Assembly (NCBI RefSeq): GCF_025148635.1 | Contig: NZ_CP102269.1 | Span: 434,001-498,000 of the forward strand | Reading direction: 5' to 3' | Origin: Butyricimonas virosa | GTDB lineage: Bacteria > Bacteroidota > Bacteroidia > Bacteroidales > Marinifilaceae | Length of the DNA stretch: 64,000 bases | Shown here: in pieces, positions 18,442 to 26,668 of the stretch | Layout of the letters: every line of letters begins with the position of its first letter | Numbering within the stretch: position 1 is the stretch's first letter | Position numbers and translations under genes: made by a program | Notes under the pieces: model-generated | What the model was told of the DNA's origin: nothing | Databases searched by the model: none | The model's input: only the letters and a program-made list of their open reading frames with translations

Positions 18442-19839
18442 ATGTCTATTATTTCTTGTATCATTTCCCGGCTAAAAAGGGACGAACATACAGATACCTA
18501 CGTGCATTTTGAACAAACTGCCACGTTACGGGAAATCGTTACCACGATAGATTCACCCTATGTCTTTTTCTACACGAAATACCCGACTCCACGGTTAGGA
18601 GAACACGCACAAAAACGTTTTCTTCAGGTAGCACAAGCCACGGGAGCCGTCATGCTTTACTCTGATTATTACACGGAACAAAATGGTTCGCAAACTGCAC
18701 ACCCAACTATTGACTATCAATTGGGGAGCGTCAGGGATGATTTTGATTTCGGATCAATTCTTTTATTCAGAACAGACGTTTTAAAAAAAGTGATCAGCGA
18801 AATGGACACGGAGTACAATTTTGCCGCACTCTACGATCTGCGCCTGCGTCTTTCCCGTGAAGGATTGATTTTCCGGATTCCCGAATTCCTGTACTCGGAA
18901 AAGGAACACGATTCCCGACGTTCCGGTGAAAAGCAATTTGATTACGTGAACCCTCGTAACCGGGAAGTACAAATTGAAATGGAACAGGCTTTCACGGCTC
19001 ACTTGAAGGCCATCGGCGCCTATTTGCCTCCCGTATTCAAAACCATCCCATTCCAAGACGAGTATTTTGAAACTGAAGTCTCGGTTATTATTCCCGTCCG
19101 CAACCGGGAAAAGACCATTGCAGAAGCGATACGATCCGTCTTTTCACAACAAACCAATTTCAAGTATAATATTCTTGTTATCGACAATCATTCCACCGAC
19201 GACACGACTGCTATTGTTAAAAAGATGGCCCAAAAGCACTCGCAAATAATCCACATCATTCCCCCTCGCACCGACCTTGGAATCGGGGGATGCTGGACAC
19301 ATGCCATCATGAGCGAACATTGCGGACGATTCGCCATCCAGTTGGATAGTGATGATTTGTACATCAATCGACACGTCCTCCAACGCATTGTCGACACGTT
19401 CCACAAACGTCAATGTGCCATGATTATCGGTAGTTACAAGATGGTTAATTTCAAGCTGGAAGAAATACCTCCCGGCATCATTGACCACAAGGAATGGACG
19501 CCGGACAACGGGCGTAACAACGCCTTACGTATCAACGGGCTGGGGGCGCCCCGAGCATTTTACACGCCATTACTCCGGCAAATCAGAATCCCGAACGTCA
19601 GTTACGGGGAGGATTATGCCACGGCACTCGCAATCTCCCGTGAATACCAGATCGAACGCATTTATGAACCGCTATATTTATGTCGTCGCTGGGAAGGTAA
19701 TTCCGACGCAGACTTGAACATCCAACGTGTAAACGCAAATAATTACTATAAAGATAAAATTCGTATGATTGAAATATTGGCAAGACAACGGGAAATTGAA
19801 AATGGAGAATTGAAAATTGAAAATGAAGAAAAATCCTAA
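18442..19839 (+). CDS. Family 2-type glycosyltransferase with an extra N-terminal GT-like half
   Basis: A 465-residue cytoplasmic protein. Residues about 213-440 form a GT-A domain: VSVIIPVRNREKTIAEAI, VIDNHSTDDT, and the metal-binding DSD motif in QLDSDDLY (302-304). Residues about 40-160 look like part of a second GT-A fold (AVMLYSDYYTEQ, DDFDFGSILLFR). It should transfer a sugar from a nucleotide donor; donor and acceptor are not evident. First gene of a four-gene run with a HIT/GalT-like protein, SpoIID and an AmpG-like permease. Its C-terminus (EIENGELKIENEEKS) is encoded by a dispersed AT-rich repeat, and the stop falls in a 7-bp tandem repeat, so the original end was probably earlier. 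Confidence 0.85.
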   Translation: MSIISCIISRLKRDEHTDTYVHFEQTATLREIVTTIDSPYVFFYTKYPTPRLGEHAQKRFLQVAQATGAVMLYSDYYTEQNGSQTAHPTIDYQLGSVRDDFDFGSILLFRTDVLKKVISEMDTEYNFAALYDLRLRLSREGLIFRIPEFLYSEKEHDSRRSGEKQFDYVNPRNREVQIEMEQAFTAHLKAIGAYLPPVFKTIPFQDEYFETEVSVIIPVRNREKTIAEAIRSVFSQQTNFKYNILVIDNHSTDDTTAIVKKMAQKHSQIIHIIPPRTDLGIGGCWTHAIMSEHCGRFAIQLDSDDLYINRHVLQRIVDTFHKRQCAMIIGSYKMVNFKLEEIPPGIIDHKEWTPDNGRNNALRINGLGAPRAFYTPLLRQIRIPNVSYGEDYATALAISREYQIERIYEPLYLCRRWEGNSDADLNIQRVNANNYYKDKIRMIEILARQREIENGELKIENEEKS

Positions 19840-19857
19840 ATCCTAAATCCTAAATCC
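19795..19857 (+). repeat. Dispersed AT-rich repeat and 7-bp tandem repeat at the 3' end of the glycosyltransferase gene
   Basis: Positions 19795-19817 are identical over 23 bp to 22191-22213 (units of ATTGAAAAT and GGAGAATTG). They are followed at 19831-19857 by AAATCCT repeated almost four times, and the gene's TAA is in the first junction. The repeat is translated as ENGELK-type residues. Confidence 0.85.
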
Positions 19858-19867
19858 ATTCTCTGTC

Positions 19868-20812
19868 ATGTTTTTCGACGAATTTACGAAATCACAACTA
19901 GCCTATTGGCCCTTGGCCCGAAATAATTACGAACACTTACGGAATGTCATTTATCGTACGATTGATTTCGAGGGGTTCCAGATTCGTATCCAGCACAACC
20001 CGGACCGGATTCAATCGGCCGTGGCTAAAATAGACGAGCAATCGATCAAGGCAAGAGCCTGTTTTCTGTGTAAAGGAAACATTCCGCCGGAACAAGCTAG
20101 TTTCGATTATAACCCCACGCTGGATATACGAGTAAACCCTTATCCCATATTCGACCGCCATTACACAGTTCCGGCAAAACAACACATTCCCCAGCTCATC
20201 AAGGGACATTTCCAAGACATGCTGGCCATTGTACAAACTTACCCGGAGTATACGATTTTTTACAATGGTCCCCGTAGCGGAGCCTCCGCCCCGGATCATT
20301 TTCATTTCCAACTGGCAGCCCGTCACATCATGCCCCTAGAAACCGATGTAAACTCCTGCCCGAAAGAAATCTTGTGGATTTCCGAATCACGGAAAACAAC
20401 CATCGAAAGTATCCATCACTACCTTCGCAAGAATATCATACTTCATTCAAACAACCGGGAGCAATTAATGGATATCTTCGAGCAATTATTGTCCCTCGTG
20501 GGACAAATTACCCCGAATGATCCGGAACCCATGATGAACCTTTTTGCCTGGTACGAAAACAACGAATGGTGGGTGGTCATATTCCCCCGTCGTCAACACC
20601 GCCCGTGGCAATTCTTCGCGGAAGAAGATGAAAACATACTGTTCAGTCCCGGCTGTGTCGACTTTGCCGGTCTGATCATCTCACCCCGGGAAAAAGATTT
20701 CAACCGTCTGGACGCCCCCTTGTTGGAAGAACTTTTTTCCCAGTTAACCCTTACCGATGAGCAATTCAAGAATTTGCGATTTATGATTAAAAAAGACATT
20801 AAAAATAGGTAA
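19868..20812 (+). CDS. DUF4922 protein, HIT/GalT-like nucleotidyltransferase or phosphorylase candidate
   Basis: A 314-residue protein, no signal peptide. It has a CFLC pair at 65-68 that could bind metal and an HxHxQ motif, H144-F-H146-F-Q148, within GPRSGASAPDHFHFQ. That motif is the active-site signature of the GalT/ATP-adenylyltransferase branch of the HIT superfamily, where the middle His is the nucleophile. I recognise this as DUF4922, without an established reaction that I can name. It lies 28 bp after the glycosyltransferase and 46 bp before SpoIID. A nucleotide-sugar or dinucleotide phosphorylase role tied to the transferase is possible (inference). Confidence 0.75.
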   Translation: MFFDEFTKSQLAYWPLARNNYEHLRNVIYRTIDFEGFQIRIQHNPDRIQSAVAKIDEQSIKARACFLCKGNIPPEQASFDYNPTLDIRVNPYPIFDRHYTVPAKQHIPQLIKGHFQDMLAIVQTYPEYTIFYNGPRSGASAPDHFHFQLAARHIMPLETDVNSCPKEILWISESRKTTIESIHHYLRKNIILHSNNREQLMDIFEQLLSLVGQITPNDPEPMMNLFAWYENNEWWVVIFPRRQHRPWQFFAEEDENILFSPGCVDFAGLIISPREKDFNRLDAPLLEELFSQLTLTDEQFKNLRFMIKKDIKNR

Positions 20813-20830
20813 TTCAGAAATGGTAGCCTT

Positions 20831-20887
20831 GTGTGGCTGAAATTTAAAATCTAAAATCATGAAATCTAAAATCAACTCGCCGAAGGC
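20831..20887 (+). repeat. Dispersed repeat at the 5' end of the SpoIID gene
   Basis: The run around 20831-20864 (GTGTGGCTG, then AATTTAAAATCTAAAATC before the ATG) recurs nearly unchanged at 22231-22269 before the next gene. The 14-mer AACTCGCCGAAGGC (20874-20887), coding for N-S-P-K-A, recurs exactly at 49788-49801 inside the mnmA N-terminus. Confidence 0.85.
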
Positions 20888-22226
20888 AATCACTCTTTCC
20901 ATTGGCATCCTTTTCGCTCCCGCCATCACCTTCCGTCTGAATGGAACCTACTGGAACAAGGATCAAAAATATTCCGGAGAATATACCATTTCCAAAGAAG
21001 GGAAGAACTTGATTCTACATTCATCTTCAGGAACACAGATCGTACCGGATCACTTCACCCTTACACCAGAGAACGCTGAAACGACAAACTTTGATTTGTT
21101 AAATGTCATGATCGGGATCAATTTTCACTGGCAACGCACGGAAGATCAGAAGTTCAAAGGTACATTGAAAATCATAGACGAGGGAAAGCATCTGACAGCA
21201 ATCAACATATTACCCCTAGAAGATTATTTACTAAGCGTGATCTCTTCCGAAATGAGTGCCACCTCATCTTTGGAACTCCTGAAAGCCCACGCGGTCATTT
21301 CCCGCAGTTGGCTGATCGCACAAAAAATAAAGAGCGAGAAACTAACCGATGCCTACCACTCCTGCATACAGGATGAACAACAATATATCCGTTGGTACGA
21401 CCGGGAAGACCACGAGCATTTCGACGTGTGTGCAGACGATCATTGTCAACGCTACCAAGGCATTAGCAAAGCTTACATGCCATTTGTCCGACAAGCCATC
21501 GAGGCCACCCGAGGGGAAGTCCTTGTGTATGACGGAGAGATCTGCGATGCCCGATTCTCCAAGTGCTGCGGGGGAGTAACCGAGCATTTTGAAAACACCT
21601 GGGAACCCGTGAAGCATCCTTATCTGACAAAAGTGGTTGATAGCGATACCCTGTCTTCAACTCCCGACCTATCCCAAGAAGAGAACGCCCGAAAATGGAT
21701 TTTCTCCATCCCGGATGTATTCTGTAATACCCGAGATAAGGCTATCCTGTCAAATGTTCTCAACGATTATGATCAGGAAACCCAAGACTTTTTCCGTTGG
21801 CAAGTGTCTTACTCTCCCCCTGAACTATCTGCATTAATAACATCCCGTATCGGGATAGACTTCGGGGACATTCAATCCATAGAACCCGTGGAAAGAGGTG
21901 TCTCCGGGCGCATCATCCGTCTCCGTATCCAAGGTTCAAAACAAGACATGATTATCGGGAAAGAACTTGTCATCCGCAAGGCTCTCTCCCAATCCCACCT
22001 GTACAGCTCGGCCTTTATCGTGGAAACAGCGAAAGATTCCTCCGGAGCCATTACACGTTTCACATTGAAAGGTGCAGGATGGGGACACGGTGTCGGTCTC
22101 TGTCAAATCGGAGCCGCTGTCATGAGTGCCAAAGGCTATGATTACAAGCAAATTCTCTCGCACTATTTTCCCGGCACCCAACTACAAACAATTGAAAATG
22201 GAGAATTGAAAATGAAAAAAGTGTGA
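20859..22226 (+). CDS. SpoIID/LytB-domain protein
   Basis: A 455-residue protein with a hydrophobic N-terminal segment (about 10-25, AITLSIGILFAPAITF) consistent with export. The SpoIID core spans about 105-445: PLEDYLLSVISSEM, LLKAHAVISRSWL, RGEVLVYDGEICDARFSKCCGG (the conserved glycan-binding region with paired Cys), and GAGWGHGVGLCQIGA near the end. SpoIID-type proteins are lytic transglycosylases or amidase enhancers acting on denuded peptidoglycan. It is followed by an AmpG-like permease, which suits release and uptake of wall fragments. Both termini carry repeat-derived sequence (N-terminal MKSKINSPKA; C-terminal TIENGELKMKKV), so the native ends may be shorter. Confidence 0.88.
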   Translation: MKSKINSPKAITLSIGILFAPAITFRLNGTYWNKDQKYSGEYTISKEGKNLILHSSSGTQIVPDHFTLTPENAETTNFDLLNVMIGINFHWQRTEDQKFKGTLKIIDEGKHLTAINILPLEDYLLSVISSEMSATSSLELLKAHAVISRSWLIAQKIKSEKLTDAYHSCIQDEQQYIRWYDREDHEHFDVCADDHCQRYQGISKAYMPFVRQAIEATRGEVLVYDGEICDARFSKCCGGVTEHFENTWEPVKHPYLTKVVDSDTLSSTPDLSQEENARKWIFSIPDVFCNTRDKAILSNVLNDYDQETQDFFRWQVSYSPPELSALITSRIGIDFGDIQSIEPVERGVSGRIIRLRIQGSKQDMIIGKELVIRKALSQSHLYSSAFIVETAKDSSGAITRFTLKGAGWGHGVGLCQIGAAVMSAKGYDYKQILSHYFPGTQLQTIENGELKMKKV

Positions 22227-22269
22227 GAATTGTGCGGCTGGAATTTAAAATCTAAAATCTAAAATTATG
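22191..22269 (+). repeat. Dispersed AT-rich repeat at the SpoIID-AmpG junction
   Basis: Positions 22191-22213 match 19795-19817 exactly and encode the SpoIID C-terminal IENGELK. Positions 22231-22269 match the leader at 20831-20864. The AmpG-like ATG (22267) sits at the end of this repeat, so one junction carries both repeat types. Confidence 0.85.
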
Positions 22270-23517
22270 AAATCCCCTTGGTCCTGGATCCCCACTCTAT
22301 ATTTCGCACAAGGTCTACCTTACGTCGTTGTCATGACACTTGCCGTCATCATGTTCAAACGGTTGGGAATAAACAACACGGACATAGCTCTCTACACGAG
22401 CTGGCTTTATTTACCCTGGGTGATTAAACCCCTGTGGAGTCCTTTGGTAGACATCGTGAAAACCAAACGCTGGTGGGTCATCTCCATGCAGTTAGTGATC
22501 GGTGGAGGATTAGCCGGAATAGCACTGACTCTTCCCGGACCTCACGCCTTCCGCTACTCGTTAGCATTCATGTGGTTATTAGCCTTCAGTTCCGCCACCC
22601 ATGACATTGCAGCAGACGGGTTCTACATGCTGGGACTTGACACCAAGAAACAAGCCTTCTTCGTTGGTATCCGTAACACGGCCTACCGCCTCGCTATGCT
22701 CACGGGACAAGGCCTTATCGTCATGCTCGCCGGTTGGCTTGAAAAGACCTATTCTTCCACGCTCCCGGAAGAGATAGCCGTTCCCCGGGCATGGTCTGTA
22801 ACCTTCTACCTGTTAGCAGTCATTTTCGTACTGCTCTTTCTCTATCACCAATTCATTCTTCCCAAACCAGAAAATGATGTTCCCGTGAAAAACGGTAACC
22901 CGCTGAATGCCTTTTTCCAAACCTTTATCACTTTCTTCCAAAAGAAGGGAATTATTGCTGCCTTAGCCTTTATTCTGCTCTTCCGTTTTGCTGAATCACA
23001 ACTTGTAAAAATTGCCTCCCCTTTCCTACTCGACAATCCCGAAGTTGGCGGTTTAGGCCTAAGCACCATGCAAGTCGGTACTATCTATGGTGTTGTCGGA
23101 CTGATTGCCCTCACGATAGGCGGAATCCTAGGCGGAATCCTCATGGCCAAAAATGGTCTAAAACATTGGATTTGGTGGATGACTGCCGCCATGAATCTAC
23201 CCAACCTCGTGTATGTCTATCTGGCATTTACTCATCCATCCAACATTTGGCTAATCTCCTCCGCTGTCGCCATCGAACAATTCGGTTACGGATTCGGTTT
23301 CACGGCCCTCACCTACTTCATGATGCTCTTCAGTAAAGGCCCACAACAAACCGCCCACTACGCCATTTGCACCGGCTTCATGGCCCTCGGCATGATGCTC
23401 CCCGGCATGATCTCTGGCTATATCCAAGAACTGATCGGCTACCAATACTTCTTTCTCTGGATCATGCTTTGTACCATCCCCAGTTTTATTGCCGTGAAAT
23501 ACATTAAATTAACGTAA
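22267..23517 (+). CDS. AmpG-like MFS permease (probable muropeptide transporter)
   Basis: A 416-residue inner-membrane protein with about 12 membrane spans. The N-terminus WIPTLYFAQGLPYVVVMTLAV and the segment LYTSWLYLPWVIKPLWSPLVD match the AmpG signature (LYF-GLP, then LP-x-KPLW-P). AmpG brings anhydro-muropeptides into the cytoplasm for recycling. It is last in the run with SpoIID, which fits a wall-turnover operon, and its 3' end is followed by a hairpin at 23552-23574. The family is clear; the substrate is inferred from similarity and context. Confidence 0.82.
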   Translation: MKSPWSWIPTLYFAQGLPYVVVMTLAVIMFKRLGINNTDIALYTSWLYLPWVIKPLWSPLVDIVKTKRWWVISMQLVIGGGLAGIALTLPGPHAFRYSLAFMWLLAFSSATHDIAADGFYMLGLDTKKQAFFVGIRNTAYRLAMLTGQGLIVMLAGWLEKTYSSTLPEEIAVPRAWSVTFYLLAVIFVLLFLYHQFILPKPENDVPVKNGNPLNAFFQTFITFFQKKGIIAALAFILLFRFAESQLVKIASPFLLDNPEVGGLGLSTMQVGTIYGVVGLIALTIGGILGGILMAKNGLKHWIWWMTAAMNLPNLVYVYLAFTHPSNIWLISSAVAIEQFGYGFGFTALTYFMMLFSKGPQQTAHYAICTGFMALGMMLPGMISGYIQELIGYQYFFLWIMLCTIPSFIAVKYIKLT

Positions 23518-23871
23518 TTTCGATATAACCTAGAACAATTTCAGTTACGGGGGTGTGTCAAATTTTGACACACCTCTTATCACATCCTCTAATCTAAATG
23601 TAAATAGTGGGACAACTCCTCCCAATGTATCAAAATTACCTGTCAGTAACAATAGAATTGTATTACCAAACAACTATATTCCAAGTGTTACATTTACTTA
23701 AATCCCCCCAAAATGGCGGTTAAATGCGAGCTAGGTCGCCCAACAATAGCCTAACAAGTGCCCAACAATCATTCAACACAGCTACATATCTTAAATCCGA
23801 CCCTATTATTTCCTTATTATCTGAGAATTGTCATCACCTTATAAAAACATGAATATCAATCTACTAAACCT
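23518..23871. other. Intergenic region between convergent AmpG-like and DUF389 genes
   Basis: This 354-bp stretch has no convincing ORF. It contains the hairpin at 23552-23574; beyond that I see only low-complexity text with partial CCCAACAAT-type repeats around 23738-23770 (GCCCAACAATAG, GCCCAACAATCA). Confidence 0.6.
23552..23574. terminator. Hairpin between convergent genes
   Basis: GGTGTGTCAAA and TTTGACACACC are perfect inverted arms separated by one T, giving roughly a 9-bp stem with a 5-nt loop. It lies 35 bp after the AmpG-like stop. No long T tract follows, so termination strength is uncertain. Confidence 0.6.
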
Positions 23872-25227
23872 CTATTCTTTTATCAGTTTCAATTCTTTTA
23901 CACCAATCCGGGCTGCCAACCACGCAGAGAACTGATACTCTTCTTTTTCAGTTAGTCGTTGCTCAAAAGCCACGATAGCAACATACAAGGTGTCAGCACG
24001 CAAAGAATCCACTTGATTACGAATCACCCTGGATATTGCAAGACTTTTCACGGAAGGATAAAGAATCTTCACCTCGGGAGTAACCTGATGCCCGATCGTA
24101 TCATATAACAAGTAAGAGTTCAATCTCTCGCGCAATACGGAAATTTCTTTCTCTTGTGAGGCAATCCGCTGTTTATTCTGCATATAGTAATCCTGCAACA
24201 ACATATTACTAACGTCATTTTGCATCTCGATATCCTCTTTCCCGAATCCCTGATGAATCACCAGAGGAACATCATGCAACCCGTAATGCAACATCTTTTC
24301 TTTCAACGACACGATCACTTCCTCTGATATTTCCTTACCAATCAATGATACTTCAATCCGACGTTCCGGATTCTCTGTTTTCACGTAACGATCCACCACC
24401 AACGTATTCGGAAAATTAAATTCATTTTTGATAAATCGACTGGCATTCGTCTCAAAGATATTCGTCTTCACCATATTGTAGGTGATATACACACTCGGAA
24501 CCATCGTCAGGAAAATGATTGAGTACACGATACGGTGTACTTTCTTTTCCCGTTCCTTATCCATGAATTTCTTTTTCGAAAAATGCATCAACCGTACCCC
24601 TAAAGTCGTGGCAACCGCAATAAATACCGAATTGATCGTGAACAAATAGAATGCCCCGAAGAAATAACTCAGGTTGCCGCTCGCCAGCCCGAACCCGGCC
24701 GTACACAACGGCGGCATTAAAGCGGTAGCAATAGCCACTCCCGGAATCACGTTTCCTTTTAACTTCGTCGAAGACGCCACGATTCCCGCCATCCCACCAA
24801 AGAAAGCGATCAACACGTCATAGATCGTGGGGGTTGTCCGTGCCAGCAATTCCGAACGAGCTTCGTTCAAAGGCGATAACAAAAAATATAAAGTAGACGT
24901 TAACACGCTGAATATCGTTGCGATCAGCAAATTACGGAAAGCCTTCTTGATCAGTTCAAAATCGTTGATCCCAACTCCCAGACCGATTCCCATAATCGGC
25001 CCCATCAGCGGGGAAATTAACATGGCTCCGATAATCACGGCCGTCGAATTCGTGTTCAATCCCAAAGATGCGATAAACGTGGCAAAAATCAATACCCACA
25101 AATTTGTCCCCCGGAACACAATTCCCTTACGGATAGCCTCCACCGTATCTTCTTCCCGCTCTTGTTCATCTGACGGGTCCAAGATTTGACGCAAATACAC
25201 CCGAAAACGCTGTAATAATATCATCAT
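23872..25227 (-). CDS. DUF389 family integral membrane protein
   Basis: A 451-residue protein. The N-terminal half holds the DUF389 membrane domain: FIASLGLNTNSTAVIIGAMLISPLMGPIMGIGLGVGIND (about 55-95), then further spans to about residue 245. The conserved PLMGP and small-residue-rich helices are typical. The C-terminal half (about 250-451) is soluble, with a helical stretch near 350-385 that may be coiled coil. The biochemical function of the family is not established to my knowledge. It is monocistronic; a TACTTTTG -7 candidate lies at 25283-25290 on the minus strand. Confidence 0.85.
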   Translation of the reverse strand: MMILLQRFRVYLRQILDPSDEQEREEDTVEAIRKGIVFRGTNLWVLIFATFIASLGLNTNSTAVIIGAMLISPLMGPIMGIGLGVGINDFELIKKAFRNLLIATIFSVLTSTLYFLLSPLNEARSELLARTTPTIYDVLIAFFGGMAGIVASSTKLKGNVIPGVAIATALMPPLCTAGFGLASGNLSYFFGAFYLFTINSVFIAVATTLGVRLMHFSKKKFMDKEREKKVHRIVYSIIFLTMVPSVYITYNMVKTNIFETNASRFIKNEFNFPNTLVVDRYVKTENPERRIEVSLIGKEISEEVIVSLKEKMLHYGLHDVPLVIHQGFGKEDIEMQNDVSNMLLQDYYMQNKQRIASQEKEISVLRERLNSYLLYDTIGHQVTPEVKILYPSVKSLAISRVIRNQVDSLRADTLYVAIVAFEQRLTEKEEYQFSAWLAARIGVKELKLIKE

Positions 25228-25282
25228 ACTCTAAATCTATACTACAAAAAGCTCAAAATAGCTCATATTCTTTAAATCTTCG

Positions 25283-25290
25283 CAAAAGTA
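25283..25290 (-). promoter_or_regulatory. -7 box candidate for the DUF389 gene
   Basis: The minus strand reads TACTTTTG, matching TAnnTTTG, 55 bp before the start codon. No -33 TTTG is apparent. Confidence 0.4.
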
Positions 25291-25352
25291 TAAAATCTAT
25301 TACATATTCTTCCATTTCTCCCCATATATAAAAGGCCTAACAATAAATGAAA

Positions 25353-25389
25353 CGCCCCCAAGAGCTTATTGTCAAGTTTCTTGGGGGCG
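25353..25389 (-). terminator. Terminator downstream of the OmpA-family gene
   Basis: A perfect 11-bp GC-rich stem (CGCCCCCAAGA and TCTTGGGGGCG) with a 15-nt loop lies about 45 bp after the OmpA stop. On the minus strand it is followed by TTTCATTTATT. Confidence 0.8.
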
Positions 25390-25432
25390 ACTCCATGCAA
25401 GAACAAACTGGTTCTTATACCATAATGAGCTG

Positions 25433-26539
25433 TTATTTTATGATCTCAACAAGAACACAACGATTCCACTCATCCTTGTCATAACGAGAACTAACACCTT
25501 TATGATCTTTCACGATACGGTCTTTATTTATCCCGTATTTACTAATAAACATATCAGCAACCGCATTCACGCGTCTTTCCGAAATAATCATATTTGCTTT
25601 TTCTGTTCCTCGTTTATCAGCAAAACCGGTTAAACGAACACGCACATCGGGGTTTTCTTTCATAAATTGAACCAAGTTGTAAACCCCAACCTCCTGAGTA
25701 GGATCAATTTTTGAACTGTTGAAAGCAAAGTTTATCGTTGTCGGTAAAGCCTTAAATATCACGCTATTTTCAGCTGCTGGAGCCTCCTGTCTTACCACTT
25801 TAACCACGGTGTCCGGGGTACGACGAAGCAATTCTTTGATTTGTGCCTCTTGCGCTTTTGTCAGACTCTGAAGGTCTGCATACTGTTTCTGGCTAACAGC
25901 CTTTTTAAATGAACGGTTTTTGAATCTGAAAGTAACCCCGACACTCAAATTACTAATCCCGTCATTAGGGAACCCGCCTCTGGTCACAAGATCATCATCC
26001 AAAATCATCCCACCATATTCCAAATTCAAATCAAAACGTTGAGATAACCGGAAACGAGCTTGAATACCTGCATTAATTGTAAAAGACTGATCACTACCGA
26101 TAAAAGCACCACCTATTCCAGCAAAAGGTACCAAATCAAAGCAACGATTCTCGTTGTAACGACCGAAGAAGTTTAACAAACCAAACATAAAGTCACCATG
26201 AACAGCTCCGTAATGCTTGTGTAACATCGTTTTTCCGTTATTTTGAAATCCATGTAGAGCACCTCCTAAACCTTGAACTCTCACTCCCCACCAAGGTGTA
26301 AACCATTTACCAACAGACAAAGCCGGCATAAAGGTTAACCGATCACCGAACTTTGCATCTGTAGACCCCTCAGCATAGAGGGTTTGAGCCCCTAAATTCA
26401 ATGAAATAAACCAATTATCCCAAAATTTGTTGGTTTCAAATGATGTTTTATAACCCGGCAGTTTCTTTTCCTGATTATTCTGCGCAAACGTAGAAATGTG
26501 TAATACTACCAATAGTACTAAAAATACGATTTTTTTCAT
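25433..26539 (-). CDS. OmpA-family outer-membrane protein
   Basis: A 368-residue protein from ATG 26539, chosen because it starts the signal peptide MKKIVFLVLLVVLHISTFAQ; an in-frame GTG 33 codons upstream would put a non-signal sequence in front. Residues about 30-225 form an outer-membrane beta-barrel-like domain. A short linker precedes the C-terminal OmpA domain (about 268-368): INFAFNSSKIDP, VRLTGFADKRGTEKANMIISERR, with the Asp and Arg that bind diaminopimelate in peptidoglycan. It would tether the outer membrane to the wall. A TACATTTG -7 candidate lies at 26600-26607, and a terminator follows the gene. Confidence 0.92.
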   Translation of the reverse strand: MKKIVFLVLLVVLHISTFAQNNQEKKLPGYKTSFETNKFWDNWFISLNLGAQTLYAEGSTDAKFGDRLTFMPALSVGKWFTPWWGVRVQGLGGALHGFQNNGKTMLHKHYGAVHGDFMFGLLNFFGRYNENRCFDLVPFAGIGGAFIGSDQSFTINAGIQARFRLSQRFDLNLEYGGMILDDDLVTRGGFPNDGISNLSVGVTFRFKNRSFKKAVSQKQYADLQSLTKAQEAQIKELLRRTPDTVVKVVRQEAPAAENSVIFKALPTTINFAFNSSKIDPTQEVGVYNLVQFMKENPDVRVRLTGFADKRGTEKANMIISERRVNAVADMFISKYGINKDRIVKDHKGVSSRYDKDEWNRCVLVEIIK

Positions 26540-26599
26540 TTCGAAATAGTTAAAGTTTATATTGCAACCTTTCTCAAATAAAATTGGAGAAAAACGCCG

Positions 26600-26607
26600 C
26601 AAATGTA
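26600..26607 (-). promoter_or_regulatory. -7 box candidate for the OmpA-family gene
   Basis: The minus strand reads TACATTTG, 60 bp before the chosen ATG. This implies a leader that covers the alternative upstream GTG and supports the internal ATG as start. Confidence 0.45.
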
Positions 26608-26668
26608 TAAAAAAACAATTACTGTATTTTATATACACAAAATAACTACATCTTTATCGCTAATAATC

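Noticed and set aside
19831..19857. Possible CRISPR-like array from AAATCCT units
   Set aside because: The units are 7 bp in direct tandem with no spacers.
25433..26638. Longer OmpA start at GTG 26638
   Set aside because: It adds 33 residues before a standard signal peptide, and the -7 box candidate at 26600-26607 lies inside the extension.
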